A stretch of 64,000 nucleotides of DNA from Chondrilla cf. caribensis (Eukaryota; Porifera; Demospongiae; Chondrillida; Chondrillidae), in contig OZ026564.1 in the NCBI GenBank assembly GCA_964020155.1, positions 3,659,723 to 3,723,722 on the forward strand, in the 5' to 3' direction. The notes beneath the pieces were generated by a model, which ran no database searches, was not told the DNA's origin, and saw only the letters and a program-made list of their open reading frames with translations. Positions 44,701 through 63,088 of this stretch are shown here, piece after piece. The position numbers and the translations under genes are program-made. Within the stretch, counting starts at the first letter, position 1; every line of letters starts with the position of its first letter.

Positions 44701-47105
44701 TGAAACACTTCCCATCTACTTGCGTGCTTTGTAAGCCTTGTTATTCAAAGTGGTGCTATGGCCAAAAATTGGCCATAGCACCACGCGGTCAATGTATGTA
44801 TGGGAGGATAGGAAAAAATACACTTAGCACCATCTTGCATAACACGTGGGAGAGGGAGCGTGTCAACCTGATATTTTCACTGAATCTAGCTGGAGATGTG
44901 AACAAAGTTATGAAACACTTCCCATCTCCTTGTGTGCTTTGTAACCCATGTTATTCATGGTGGTGCTATGGCCAAATTTTGGCCATATCACCACGAGCAA
45001 TGTACGTATGGGAGAGAATAGGAGAAAATACACTCAGCGCCATCTTGCATAGCACGTGGGAGAGGGGGCGTGTCAACCTGATACTTTCACTGAATCTAGC
45101 TGGAGATGCGAACTAAGTTATCAAACACTTCCCATCTACTTGCGTGCTTTGTAAGCCTTGTTATTCAAAGTGGTGCTATGGCCAAAAATTGGCCATAGCA
45201 CCACACGGTCAATGTACGTATGGGAGGATAGGAAAAAATACACTTAGCACCATCTTGCATAGCACGTGGGAGAGGGGGCGTGTCAACCTGATACTTTCAC
45301 TGAATCTAGCTGGAGATGTGAACAAAGTTATGAAACACATCCCATCTACTTGCGTGCTTTGTAAGCCTTGTTATTCAAAGTGGTGCTATGGCCAAAAATT
45401 GGCCATAGCACCACGCGGTCAATGTATGTATGGGAGGATAGGAAAAAATACACTTAGCACCATCTTGCATAACACGTGGGAGAGGGAGCGTGTCAACCTG
45501 ATATTTTCACTGAATCTAGCTGGAGATGTGAACAAAGTTATGAAACACTTCCCATCTCCTTGTGTGCTTTGTAACCCATGTTATTCATGGTGGTGCTATG
45601 GCCAAATTTTGGCCATATCACCACGAGCAATGTACGTATGGGAGAGAATAGGAGAAAATACACTCAGCGCCATCTTGCATAGCACGTGGGAGAGGGGGCG
45701 TGTCAACCTGATACTTTCACTGAATCTAGCTGGAGATGCGAACTAAGTTATCAAACACTTCCCATCTACTTGCGTGCTTTGTAAACCTTGTTATTCAAAG
45801 TGGTGCTATGGCCAAAAATTGGCCATAGCACCACACGGTCAATGTACGTATGAGAGGATAGGAAAAAATACACTTAGCACCATCTTGCATAGCACGTGGG
45901 AGAGGGGGCGTGTCAACCTGATACTTTCACTGAATCTAGCTGGAGATGTGAACAAAGTTATGAAACACATCCCATCTACTTGCGTGCTTTGTAAGCCTTG
46001 TTATTCAAAGTGGTGCTATGGCCAAAAATTGGCCATAGCACCACGCGGTCAATGTACGTATGGGAGAGAATAGGAGAAAATACACTCAGCGCCATCTTGC
46101 ATAGCACGTGGGAGAGGGGTCGTGTCAACCTGATATTTTCATCAAATCTAGCTGGAGATGTGAACTAAGTTATGAAACACTTCCCATCTCCTTGTGTGCT
46201 TTGTAACCCATGTTATTCATGGTGGTGCTATGGCCAAAAATTGGCCATAGCACCACACGGTCAATGTACGTATGGGAGGATAGCACTCAGCACCATCTTG
46301 CATAGCACGTGGGAGAGGGGCGTGTCAACATGATATTTTCACCAAATCTAGCTGGATATGTGAACTAAGTTATGAAACACTTCCCATCTACTTGCGTGCT
46401 TTGTAAACCTTGTTATTCAAAGTGGTGCTATGGCCAAAAATTGGCCATAGCACCATGAGCAATGTACGTATGGGAGAGAATAGGAGAAAATACACTCAGC
46501 ACCATCTTGCATAGCACGTGGGAGAGGGGGTGTGTCAACCTGATATTTTCACTGAATCTAGCTGGAGATGTGAACAAAGTTATGAAACACTTCCCATCTA
46601 CTTGCGTGCTTTGTAAGCCTTGTTATTCAAAGTGGTGCTATGGCCAAAAATTGGCCATAGCACCACGCGGTCAATGTACGTATGGGAGGATAGGAAAAAA
46701 TACATTTAGCACCATCTTGCATAGCACGTGGGAGAGGGGGCGTGTCAACCTGATATTTTCACTGAATCTAGCTGGAGATGTGAACTAAGTTATGAAACAC
46801 TTCCCATCTACTTGTGTGCTTTGTAACCCATGTTATTCAAGGTGGTGCTATGGCCAAAATTTGGCCATAGCACCACACGGTCAATGTACGTATGGGAGAG
46901 AATAGGAGAAAAAGCACTTAGCGCCATCTTGCATAGCACGTGGGAGAGGGGGCGTGTCAACATGATATTTTCACCAAATCTAGCTGGAGATGTGAACTAA
47001 GTTATGAAACACTTCCTATCTACTTGAGTGCTTTTTAAGCCTTGTTATTCAAGGTGGTGCTATGGCCAAAAATTGGCCATAGCACCACTGTGACAGTCAA
47101 TGTAC
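41778..47105. repeat. 210-bp satellite array with palindromic units
   Basis: About 25 head-to-tail units of 204-215 bp. Each unit contains CACGTGGGAGAGGGGGCGTG, then TGAAACACTTCCCATCT, then a palindrome with 16-nt arms GTGGTGCTATGGCCAA and TTGGCCATAGCACCAC. Two unit types alternate (CCATCTCCTTGTGTGC with ATTCATGG; CCATCTACTTGCGTGC with ATTCAAAG). A trimer of about 630 bp recurs near 42,724, 44,699 and 45,330. The unit is 70 codons long and mostly open, so it produces long chance frames. Confidence 0.95.
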
Positions 47106-47192
47106 TATGGTTCCAGAGGCAACATCACTTCAAAGACTGTGGTACAAAAGTATGAAAATCACATACTGGCATCCACACATACATGTAGTCTC

Positions 47193-47232
47193 ACACACAT
47201 AAACACACACACGCACACACGCACACACACAC

Positions 47233-47293
<61 letters not shown>
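47193..47293. repeat. (CA)n microsatellite
   Basis: CA dinucleotides with a few CG variants, just after the satellite array. Confidence 0.95.
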
Positions 47294-47296
<3 letters not shown>

Positions 47297-48421
47297 TGTT
47301 GCTTAAGTTGGCTACAAGTTGCTACTGGCTACCTAGTACACTCAAGGATAGAGGATTTCCAGTTGAAAAAAACAGTCTGTATCTGTACTCACATGTTGGC
47401 TATACAATACCGCAATATTCATGTAGACTACATGGATGTACCACAATATTATTTTTTGTAGGCTATACACAATGTACAATGTCAGTTATACTGGATACAC
47501 ATGTACACACATTGAGCTAATTGGTGTTGGCTACACGTGAACTAAACGATTCATACTTTTCTCTGATGTCCGTTCCATTCTTTGCAGATTGTGTTCCACC
47601 CTCGAATTTGCAACAATTCCATCGTGAGCAAGAGAGACGGTCCACCCAGCAACCAACGCCAGCAGTAGACCTGGCGATGGGATACATACAGCAGTACAAA
47701 GAGGGCTCGAACATAGCAAAAAACTCGGAGCTCCCCTATTCCTAGCTCTATATATGTCAGTCTTTGTTGGCTAACAAGGCCAAATTACATAATAAAAACA
47801 GGCATTGGAATGGCTTCGTATGGGAGCGCTGCCTTTTCCCCTCTGGTTTTGAATGTGTTTCCTACTTATAATTTGTCAGCTTCAAGTGATCATAACTGGA
47901 CAGAGATATATACATATATGCGAAAAAGAGGAGCGAAGTATGCTATACAAGAGCGAAAGGCTCTAGGCTATAGAGGCGGATGGCAGTGGACCTAACTTAC
48001 CGACATACGGAAACTCCATTTCTTTATCACGTGATGAAATAAAGGTTGACTTTGTTATAATGGGTGTGGTACTAGTTACGCAATCGCCGGAACAGTCCGT
48101 CCACTCGATTGTACGTATACTACACTACGTATATACTAATATATATAATATAGTAAGTACCTCTGATAAGAAGTACAGATTTAATGTACCTTTCAAGGTA
48201 GCTACTAATCAATTTTTTGTTGTGAATGTCGTACATCCATGAAATCACCATGCAACTGAATTCAATCATTTTCTACGTACAAATGCACATTATTGTCAAG
48301 TAGCTTCTTGTACTCAGAGTAGCATTATACTATTGTTGGTGTACATACGCATACACACATCTAGGCTAAGCGATGAGAAGTGCAGATTTCGGTTTGACTT
48401 ATGGACACTTATTGTGTGCTT
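47294..48421. other. Spacer between satellite and S13
   Basis: No firm gene. A plus-strand open frame at 47,599-47,745 follows an acceptor-like TTCCATTCTTTGCAG, ends NSELPYS-stop and is followed by AATAAA near 47,790; it could be a last exon but no partner exon was found. Confidence 0.35.
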
Positions 48422-51076
48422 CTAATTGAACTGGGAGAGAAGAGGCTCATTCTCGTTATTCTGAGATTCAGCTTCTGTTGGTTCTGGAAAGGACACCAGG
48501 GGTTCCAAAGGGACTTGATTCATCTCACTCAATTGTATACCCGAGCGTTGACCCCTATTGACGTCTTGCCTTGGAGCACTGTATTGATAGGTGTCATCAT
48601 GTGGACGCCTTTCAGTGGAGGGAGGCAAGTTGTGTCCTGTACCTCCCTGCCCATGAGAAGGAACAGATGGGATAGTTCCTTCGGCAGTGTTCCCTGGAAC
48701 AGGAGATGCTCTTGGTTTCTTCTTACGATAGAGGCAGTAAGCCACCACACAGGGCACACAGAGCACACAGAGTACAATCAGTCCACAGACAAGGGGTATC
48801 AGGATGGTCCAGACAAGAGGAGCGTACACATCTGTAGAGTGATTGGGGGAATATAATATATGGAGACATGTATAATAGTATCAATATGGAGATGCAGGTA
48901 TTTATATGTACATATATAGCACATATAGTGTTAGACAGCAAAGATAGAGATATATATAGTGGGATCTGTACAGTAGTCACAATATAGCATATATATACAT
49001 ATATATACATATATATACATATATAATAAAACAATAAGTACACACACATACACACACGCACAGTATGGTACTTACTTGTGCACTCAACAAATAATCTGTA
49101 GCTGTGGTAGCAGTGTGAGTTGATGTTACATTCATCCATTCTGTCCTCACCGCCATAGCAATTTACCGTAATGGAGTCTGAACTGGATCCAGGATAATTA
49201 TGGCCTTCGGTTGCTCTGCTAACCTGACGATATCCCAGCTGCTTGCAGGCTGCATTGCCAGCATCATAGTCGGGATTGTCAGCACACACGGTGTTCCACA
49301 GTCCATTATAATAAACTTCAACGTAGCCACTACCCTGCGAACTCCCTCCAACCAAACGCACATCTCCAGTAGCGGTAGACTCCACTGTGAACCACATATA
49401 ACACAAACAACAAGTAACACAGTACACATGCTTATGTCACCTCATATCATAGCATTAACAAAATAGTCAGATAAATAATTAGTTACTCTTCTTACATCAA
49501 TTAAATTTCCTAGTACTAGATAAATATATTTACTGTCTCACTGGAAAGCCTCTTTCATAAAGAGCTAAGCAGACCCTCAAGAAAATAATGAGTGCTGTTG
49601 GAGATCTACGGTGAAATCCTTCACAAACCATGGCATTGCGCAGTAGAATCCATGTACAAAATAGTACCAATGCCTCTAACAACAAGTACACACACACACA
49701 AACATGCGTGTGCACAAACGCATGTACATACACACACGCACATGCGCACACGCACGCATGCACGCACACACGCACAGTATGGTACTTACTTGTGCACTCA
49801 ACAAATAATCTGTAGCTGCTGTAGCAGTTTGAGTTGATGTTACATTCATCCATTCTGTCCTCACTGCCATAACAATTTACAGTAATGGAGTCTGAACTGG
49901 GTCCAAGATAACTATCGGCTTTGGTTGCTTTGCTAACCAGACGATATCCCAGCTGTTTGCATGCTGCATTACCAACATCATAGGCAGAATTCTCAACACA
50001 CACGGTGTTCCACAGTCCTTTGTAATAAACTTCAACGTAGCCACTACCCTGCGAACTCCCTTCAACCAAACGCACATCTCCAGTAGTGGTAGACTCCACT
50101 GTGAACAGCATATAACACAGACAGCAAGTAACACAGTAGAGATACTCATTCCACTTCATATCATAGTATTGAAATAATAGTCAGATAAATAGTTAGCTAC
50201 TCTTCTTATATCAATAAATTGCCTAGTACTAGATATATTTTACTGTCTTGCTTATTCCACCTTATATCATAGTATTGAAATAATAGTCAGACAAATAGTT
50301 AGTTACTCTTTATACATCAAACATTTCTTTAACATCACTTTTAAATTGGTTCAGATTTCAATGCAGCTCCTAGTACTAGATATATTTTACTGTCTCATGC
50401 ACTGGAAAGCCTCTTTTATAAAGAGTTGAGCAGACCCTAAAGAAAAAAATGATTCCAACACTTTACGTTGTTGGAGGTCTGTGGTGAATCACAAACCATG
50501 GCATCGCACAGTAGAATACATGTGTAAGTGGTAGTCACCAACAAACTCTCATGACAAAATTTACCAGATATTTTCTCTAGTTGCTCCACATGGCAGTATT
50601 GTTCCCAATGATCAACCCCATACAACTCGTTAACAATACAATTACAACACGATATCATGTTACTATGGCACAAATTGTAATATCATATAGAAGACTGTTA
50701 TTGTTATTATACCAGTCACTCATAATATGACCCCTACTCCTGTAGTCTCTTTATATCAAACCTACAGTAATGCATCATTTATCATAGTCTCTCGTAGTTA
50801 TAAACGACACCGACGGCTTTCTTCTACCAGGCTTTATCAGGCCTGGATTTCAGCCCTTCAACCGCACCACGGTTTATTTTTGCCACCAAATCACACCTAA
50901 CTCACCCTCGGCCTGATCCTGTGATTATAAAGCTCAAAACAATACTAATGATAATTATTATAATTATCATGATGGTATTATAATCCGATCAACTTTATAT
51001 CGTGTAGCTATGGCTTCATAAACTTACCATATGCCCCAAAAAATCCCGCCAGAATCAGACACGAAACTATCTTCAT
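48422..51076 (-). CDS. S13: two-SRCR receptor with acidic-dileucine tail
   Basis: Exons in transcript order are 51,028-51,076 (signal, MKIVSCLILAGFFGAY), 49,790-50,098 (SRCR1), 49,076-49,384 (SRCR2) and 48,422-48,831 (TM and tail). They sum to 1,077 nt (358 aa plus stop), all phase 1 with GTAAGT donors. The two SRCR exons are close tandem duplicates ([20 protein letters not shown] and VESTTTGDVRLVEGSSQGSG) with flanking intron also copied (about 49,505-49,670, and again near 50,370-50,530 without an exon). The membrane helix (ILIPLVCGLIVLCVLCVPCV) is almost identical to that of S15, but the tail differs after NTAEGT. It ends ENEPLLSQFN, an acidic-dileucine-like sorting motif. Confidence 0.82.
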
Positions 51077-51471
51077 GATAGGACTACTATCGGCCAATAC
51101 ACGAGCGAATTCGGCTACAGGTTGGGATTCTGAACCAACGGAGTGCACTGAACAAGAACTACGATCAAAAGTAGAACGGCAAAAGACGGAAAGTCACCGT
51201 TTCCGTCACTCCTCCGTGTACACTTATTAGTTCGCATAATTCGTGGAATCTACAGTAATCGAACTGTACCTATGAATGGCTGTGCCGTGTGGTCTCTTGT
51301 ACCTACCAAAGCAAATACTGCAAAAGTATTTAAGCATATTTATAGTACAAAGTACATCAGCATAAAAATTTATATAAAAATACTACAAAAGTAGATCAGC
51401 TTTGAATCAAAAACACTGTCATTCTTTACATGGCTCTATATAGCTATATACTGCAGTGTGGTTTGTAGAGT
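51077..51471. other. 5' flank of S13 and 3' flank of S14
   Basis: No gene is seen. Confidence 0.5.
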
Positions 51472-53031
51472 CTAGACCTGCTGGGGTAAGAGAAGACTAC
51501 TTTCCAGGCCGCGTGAAGTGTCCGTTGTCTGCTCTGGTGGAGGCTGTTGTGGTTGATCTGTCTCATCTGACTCTGGACCAAAGGTAGACCCAGGGTTCTC
51601 GCCAATCTGCCAACTTTCAGCAGCATAGTAGTGTATCTCTACCACTTCCTCTGTTTGATTAGATGGAGGTAGTGTATGGTACCCTACTCTTGGCTGCTCA
51701 ACAGAAGTGGCATATCTAACAGTTCTTTTGGTAGCATTCTCATGAACAAAAAGTACTCTTGGTTTCTGCTTACAGTGGAGGCAGTAAGCTACCACAACAG
51801 ATAAGCAGAGTGCACAGAGCGAAAAAAGCCCACAGACAATAGGAATTGTGATGGCCAAAATAAGAGAAACTTCCACATCAGATTCTGCAGAATGTTCAGG
51901 GAAGAATTAAGTATGTGATAGATTAAAGTTTATCTATAATTATAGCCCAGAAGGATTACATACTAATGCAGGGTCGCATTGTTTGCACACACACACACAC
52001 ACACACACACAATGTCCGACACACATAATATAGACATTTTTCACACAGTCATACTCACATACACATACATTCAATGCACACTGGAACATGTAGTCATTAT
52101 GACTCATGCTTTTAATGTATGAATGGTGTGGAGAAACTGATACTCACTTGAATTTGCACACACAACAACTGCCTGATAGTAGCAACTGTATGTGTAGGAA
52201 CTGATCCTACATTCAGCCAAATTGTTCTCATCCCCATTACAATAAACTGAAACTGAATTCGAACTAGATCTAGGAATGTACGTACTCGTCACTTCATCAG
52301 CTGGGCCACAGCCAAGCTGTGTGCAGACAACAGAAGATGCTCCTTGATTCCATCCACTGTAACAAGCGGTATGCCACCCTCCACTGTAGTAGACCTCAAC
52401 ACGACCTCCACATTGTGAACTCCCTCCAACCAAACGAGTGTCTCCATTAGACAGTTGACTGGAGTCAGACACATCTAAGTATGCAAAACAGACTCAAGTA
52501 TTGCAACAGCAGTAGAACTATCTGACAAACAAATTGCTTCAGTGGATCACCATATATAAATAATTCCAATTCAATAATTTCACTCACTTGAATTTGTACA
52601 CTCAACCAAAGGTTGATAGCTGTTGAACCAGGAACAGTATAGGCTGGTACTGTTCATGATGTGACATGCATACAGACTGCTAGCACTACTAGTGCTGCAA
52701 TAAACTGAGACTTTATCAGAACTGGATACTGAGGTGGACACACCGATGGTGCTCAGAACTTTGGTGTACTCCAGCTGTTTGCAGACTGCTGTAGACTCAT
52801 TCTCACCCCATCCGTAATAGCAAGCAGCACGCCACTGTCCCTTGTAATAAACCTCAACACGGCCACGATAGGAGCTATCTCCAACCAAGCGAACATCTCC
52901 ATTTGATAGACTAGACACACCTATAGTAGGTGCATGTGATTGCAAGTAAGCAGCATTGTACATTATGCAGTACAAGCTGATGAACAATTTAACAATCAGA
53001 CACATCTCATCGACCATAGATATCCATTTAA

Positions 53032-53096
<65 letters not shown>

Positions 53097-54080
53097 CATG
53101 TGTGTTGGGGGTGTGTGTGTGTACATGAGTGTGGGCATGTGTGTTGGGGGTGCATATGTGTGTGTGTGTGTGCATGCATGCATGCATGCAATAAACTGTC
53201 AATTGTTCCCTCATAAAAAGTATATTTTTGTTGAATGAATTTACAAGTTTTGAAGACATATGGAATGGTACACAAGACAACAAATTTACAGAGTTTGTAG
53301 GAAGTTGTCCTGAATGACAAAGCATTCACACGTAGTCTATGTCAGGACATATTTGTACCTATATGCCATGTCAACACCATAGTGTGTGACAATGGCACTA
53401 GTGGACCAAGGTGTGGTTGTTCACCTCCATGGTGTGGTGCGATGGTCATGTTAACTGCATACCTCATAATCATGGCATGTAAGTGGTTGTGGTTACTATC
53501 AATAACACCAAATGAAATGTAGTATAGCTGTTTACCATGATCATGTGTACCCTGATAGTAGATTCCAATCAATACATGATTCATAATGTCCTAACCTGCT
53601 TCTACGCCCATCTTTTACAGAGCCTTAAGTTATTATAACTTAGCCATAATATAAGCCACAGCTGGTTGTTTTCAATACTTCAATAATGTCATGTCTGGGG
53701 AAATCGTCTAATTAGATTTTAAACAAACTATGCACGATGGAAGTCAACTGGAATGGCCGTAAATCAATTTTAACCTATGTAGTAATAACAACTCTGAAAC
53801 TTGTGACTGTCACATGTACATGTACAGGTTGAAAAAAAGCAAAATTATACGCGTATACCCTATCTGTTATTAATTCAGCTTACCATAAAAATATTTCAAG
53901 TTACAGGGATATACTATAAGCACGCATGCAACTTAAGATTGCATCAAATTTATAATTTAGTTGCTCGGAAAATGTGTGTGTGCATAAAATTCATGTCACG
54001 CGTATCTGTCAGAATTCACCATTCTGTCCAATAAGCTCACTGACAGTTAGAACAAGGCCCAATACAAATCTTGCCGTCAT
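51472..54080 (-). CDS. S14: two-SRCR single-pass receptor
   Basis: Exons are 54,041-54,080 (signal, [19 protein letters not shown] donor), 52,588-52,920 (SRCR1), 52,148-52,474 (SRCR2) and 51,472-51,884 (TM and tail). They sum to 1,113 nt (370 aa plus stop), all phase 1. SRCR1 has QLEYTK where QLGYT is usual and extra Cys near SLYCSWF. SRCR2 has QLGCGPADE and an extra Cys in [10 protein letters not shown]. These two domains correspond to the X and Y types that alternate in S15. The membrane helix contains [20 protein letters not shown]. The tail has [18 protein letters not shown], shared in part with S15, and ends [10 protein letters not shown]. The short signal exon is the least certain part. 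Confidence 0.8.
51986..52010. repeat. (CA)n microsatellite
   Basis: Short CA run in the last intron of S14. Confidence 0.9.
53034..53180. repeat. (TG)n microsatellite with GGGCATGTGTGTTGGGGGTG units
   Basis: A TG run (53,034-53,094), then two copies of a unit ending TGTGTTGGGGGTG and a CATG run, in intron 1 of S14. Confidence 0.9.
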
Positions 54081-54681
54081 TTTATCAGCAGACTCCGGAG
54101 ACGGAAAGAAAATTCGTTAGCGTCCCGTGATAGCTGTTCAAAATTATGAGAGATTCGCTGAATGATTACAATTTTCGACAATAAAATAGCAGAGATAGTA
54201 TCTATCTCTTAATTCATACTACTATTTACCGAGCGTTAACGAGGTAATTGTTTCCGTTCGTTAGCGGAGTCCGATCGAGGTCGCCCACGTTCTTAATTGC
54301 GGTGGCCGCCAATATTGTTCGATATAGGTCATTTTTTAGTTTCTTTGAACGCAAATCGTTCGTCGAACGAATCGATCAGCGCTAAGTCGTCCCACCGACG
54401 GTAATGGGGCACCGTCGCAGCATATATTGAAATGGCAAACTTGGACAAAGGTTGCCTGTGGTTCACACACGATCCGTTAAAAGACACTTACTTTTCGATT
54501 CCTCCTGTCGATAAATTTCGGACTACACTACATCAGTACTAAGTACCTTAAAATAATTCGAATAACAATTGTCAACTTTCTTGCATAACGATTTTTCAAT
54601 TTCCATCATCAAAGAGCAGGGTTATCAATCCGTCGTTCGGGACACCAAATGATCGGCCATTAATAATAATAAAATAGATAG
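54081..54681. other. 5' flank of S14
   Basis: No gene is seen. The stretch is less AT-rich than its surroundings with CG-containing words (CGATCGAGG, GTCGAACGAATCGATC), as could fit a promoter. Confidence 0.4.
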
Positions 54682-54990
54682 GTCACGGTGGCGGGGTGGT
54701 CAGGTGACACGACTCTAGGCTCCAGGTCGCGGGTTCGAATCCTCAAAAGGACGGTTTTTTTCTCTGAAAAAAAAGTCTTAGAGCTCACTTCCTGGTGGTC
54801 AGTTGCAATACTCTCTACAAAGAACCGTAGGGGGGAGCTTTGGGACTCGCGGCTGACCTCCCAGCTAGAATAGTGTCTTCTGCATTCGTGGAATGACGCA
54901 AGTACACAGTCTCTGTGGAAAGTCCCTGTAAAGCTCTTCATATATAGGTGTCTTCGACCCTGAGTGGGTGACCTTTTTTATTTTCTTGTT
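54682..54990 (+). mobile_element. tRNA-derived SINE
   Basis: It begins with a tRNA-like head: an A-box-like GGCGGGGTGGTCAGGTG and a B-box GGGTTCGAATCC at about 54,730. The cloverleaf stems do not pair well and a T tract follows, so it is not a working tRNA. The body includes GGTCAGTTGCAATACTC and GGGAGCTTTGGGACTCG, which recur in truncated form at 5,700-5,800. Exact ends and target duplications were not determined. Confidence 0.65.
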
Positions 54991-55464
54991 CTGATATTGG
55001 TTTAATCTAATTAATAATTTGTTCTTTATTTTGTAACTATATCACAATAATGTGTATAGCCTTAGCTATGTACGTGGCTGTGCTGCCTATGGCGTGTGTG
55101 GTAATAATTTCATCAATCAGATAATTGGAGACTCGAAGACAAGTTTCATTGGCATAAGCTTGACGCAAATAGTATACATATGAAGAGTGTTGTTTCACAC
55201 AACGACTATCTACAGAACACTCGAAGACACACACGATCCAGTGATTATTTCACACTATCATTGACAAAAGTATACTTTTATTATAGCATTATTCCATAGA
55301 TACAATACTTATTGACACACGCTGGAACACTACAATGTTTTGAGCATAGTGCAAATTGCAAAAATACAACAACTTTCAATCATATTACTGTAAAATTTTA
55401 CAATGATCTACTGTTTCTGCAGTGGGTCCAAAGGCTAGTCCTATTGGATGGAGGAAGGGGGCTT
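54991..55464. other. 3' flank of S15 (duplicated at 63,670-63,860)
   Basis: From about 55,228 the sequence matches 63,670 onward (TTCCATAGATACAAT and CAATGATCTACTGTTTCTGC). It is the shared 3' flank of S15 and S16. No gene is seen. Confidence 0.65.
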
Positions 55465-61575
<6,111 letters not shown>

Positions 61576-62021
61576 TCTTTTAATCTCTCACTCAGGAGAA
61601 ACATGAGTACAGCATCAAATGGCGCCCGTGGTTGCTGTTTAAACGTGGACGATCTTCGTTAAACCACTGATTCAGAATAACTTCCAAACTTAATCGATTT
61701 TTTACTTCTACTGTCTGTGGTCAGGCTACCAACGTCATTTCTATTATTACGTACTTGCGCAAGCTAAAAATATTATCGATTTGAAATATTTCAGCCGATT
61801 CCCAGCTCTAATATAATATTATACAATTATATTGAGCTTAATATACCGGAAGTCGAAATGAAAACATTAATAATAATAATAATATAGGAAAGATAATAAA
61901 ATAAAATAAATAGCAAAAAGAAACAGATATGCGATGGATACCTTCTCTTGGCAGCTTGTCAGAAGTGCATCAAACAGTTGCTTCAGCACTGTTCAGGTCA
62001 CAGTCAGACTATGATAGAGCA

Positions 62022-62086
<65 letters not shown>

Positions 62087-62239
62087 CACATGCACATAGA
62101 TATATTATTCTACTTCATATTAATACAATAATAGAAGTTGCTGTGGCAATGGTTTTTTGCACTTACTACATAAAAAATGAAATATTACAAAAAACTGTAA
62201 CATGAATTTAATTACAACTGCTACAAGTCCATTTCAAAT
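61576..62239. other. 5' flank of S15, with (CA)n at 62,024-62,084
   Basis: No gene is seen. The stretch holds an ATT/AAT-rich run (61,860-61,915) and a CA microsatellite. Confidence 0.5.
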
Positions 62240-63088
62240 CTTCTACAGCAAAAGTAGTTATCTTCTGCATGACAACACTCTTTATGCTACCATCTATTGC
62301 AGCATTCACACTGCAACATCAACCCTTCTTCAATGCCACTGCACTTACAATAGACATCGATATACAGGACTGTGTGATAGCGGTACTTCCTCCTTGTTTG
62401 CTTAGCTGTGAAGGGCTTCATGACTCCAGCCTCCATGCTATCTTTGCGACACCCTCAGATCAGATTGCATGTATGTCTTGCCAAATGGATCCGATCCTCG
62501 TTATTACATAAACTTTGGGCCATGGCAATAGCGAACAGTCCACAATCTCTTGAACCTGATTGCTTCTGTACATTCACATACCTGTATTGTACATAGGTAG
62601 AGTAAATGTGGACAAAATAGTTTGCAAATATTTATTGAAGGCTTAAATATAATTGTTTAATTCTGTAGCACCTCCTGACCTTTCTGTGGTCCTCCTTGCT
62701 CTTTACCATGGTGGCTATTTGCCTTTGTATGCAGGCATATAACTTGTGAAGAGAGGGCAGCTGTATGGAAGATCTCTACAGCATTGTCATCAGACATCTT
62801 GTTGGATACACAGATCCAGTGAGATGGTGTCCTATCAAACATAATCTGGACGAACTCCTTTGGTATGTCATCCCACCAATTCATTCCCTCTAATACTACT
62901 GGATACCTCGGTCCTCTTTGTTGTGAGAACATCCCCTTCAACATGCATGTATGAGTATATTTGTGTATGTATGAGTGTGCAGTGTGCATGCGTGTTTTAA
63001 TACCCATCTGAGATCGACAACTGCATTTCTTAAATTTGATAATGTCATGATCACAGACTTCATGCACAGGAGGTGTCTTGCAAAGCAC
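62240..63088 (-). pseudogene. Degraded Ulp1/C48-like peptidase plus PHD-finger gene
   Basis: The upstream open frame (63,088-62,657) includes YPVVLEGMNWWDDIPKEFVQ and then SHWICVSNKMSDDNAVEIFH, the His-containing strand of Ulp1-like cysteine peptidases. Downstream, near 62,575-62,500, another frame reads QKQSGSRDCGLFAIAMAQSL, the DCG catalytic-Cys block, then a stop after RHTCNLI. Near 62,340-62,245 a PHD-type zinc-finger start is readable (YCKCSG, QCECCNRW, then a stop and HKECC). The order peptidase then PHD is known in uncharacterised invertebrate proteins and in some transposon-encoded proteins. Frame changes and at least two stops make it a pseudogene; the N-terminal limit is unclear. 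Confidence 0.6.

Noticed and set aside
41881..46788. Long plus-strand frames (up to 266 codons) with 70-residue repeats such as HSTWERGRVNLI
   Set aside because: They come from the 210-bp satellite, whose length is a multiple of three. Type-B units break the frame with TAA, and there is no splice or start pattern that spans the array. A coding role is not supported.
54682..54755. A tRNA gene
   Set aside because: A B-box is present, but acceptor and T stems do not pair and a SINE body follows.
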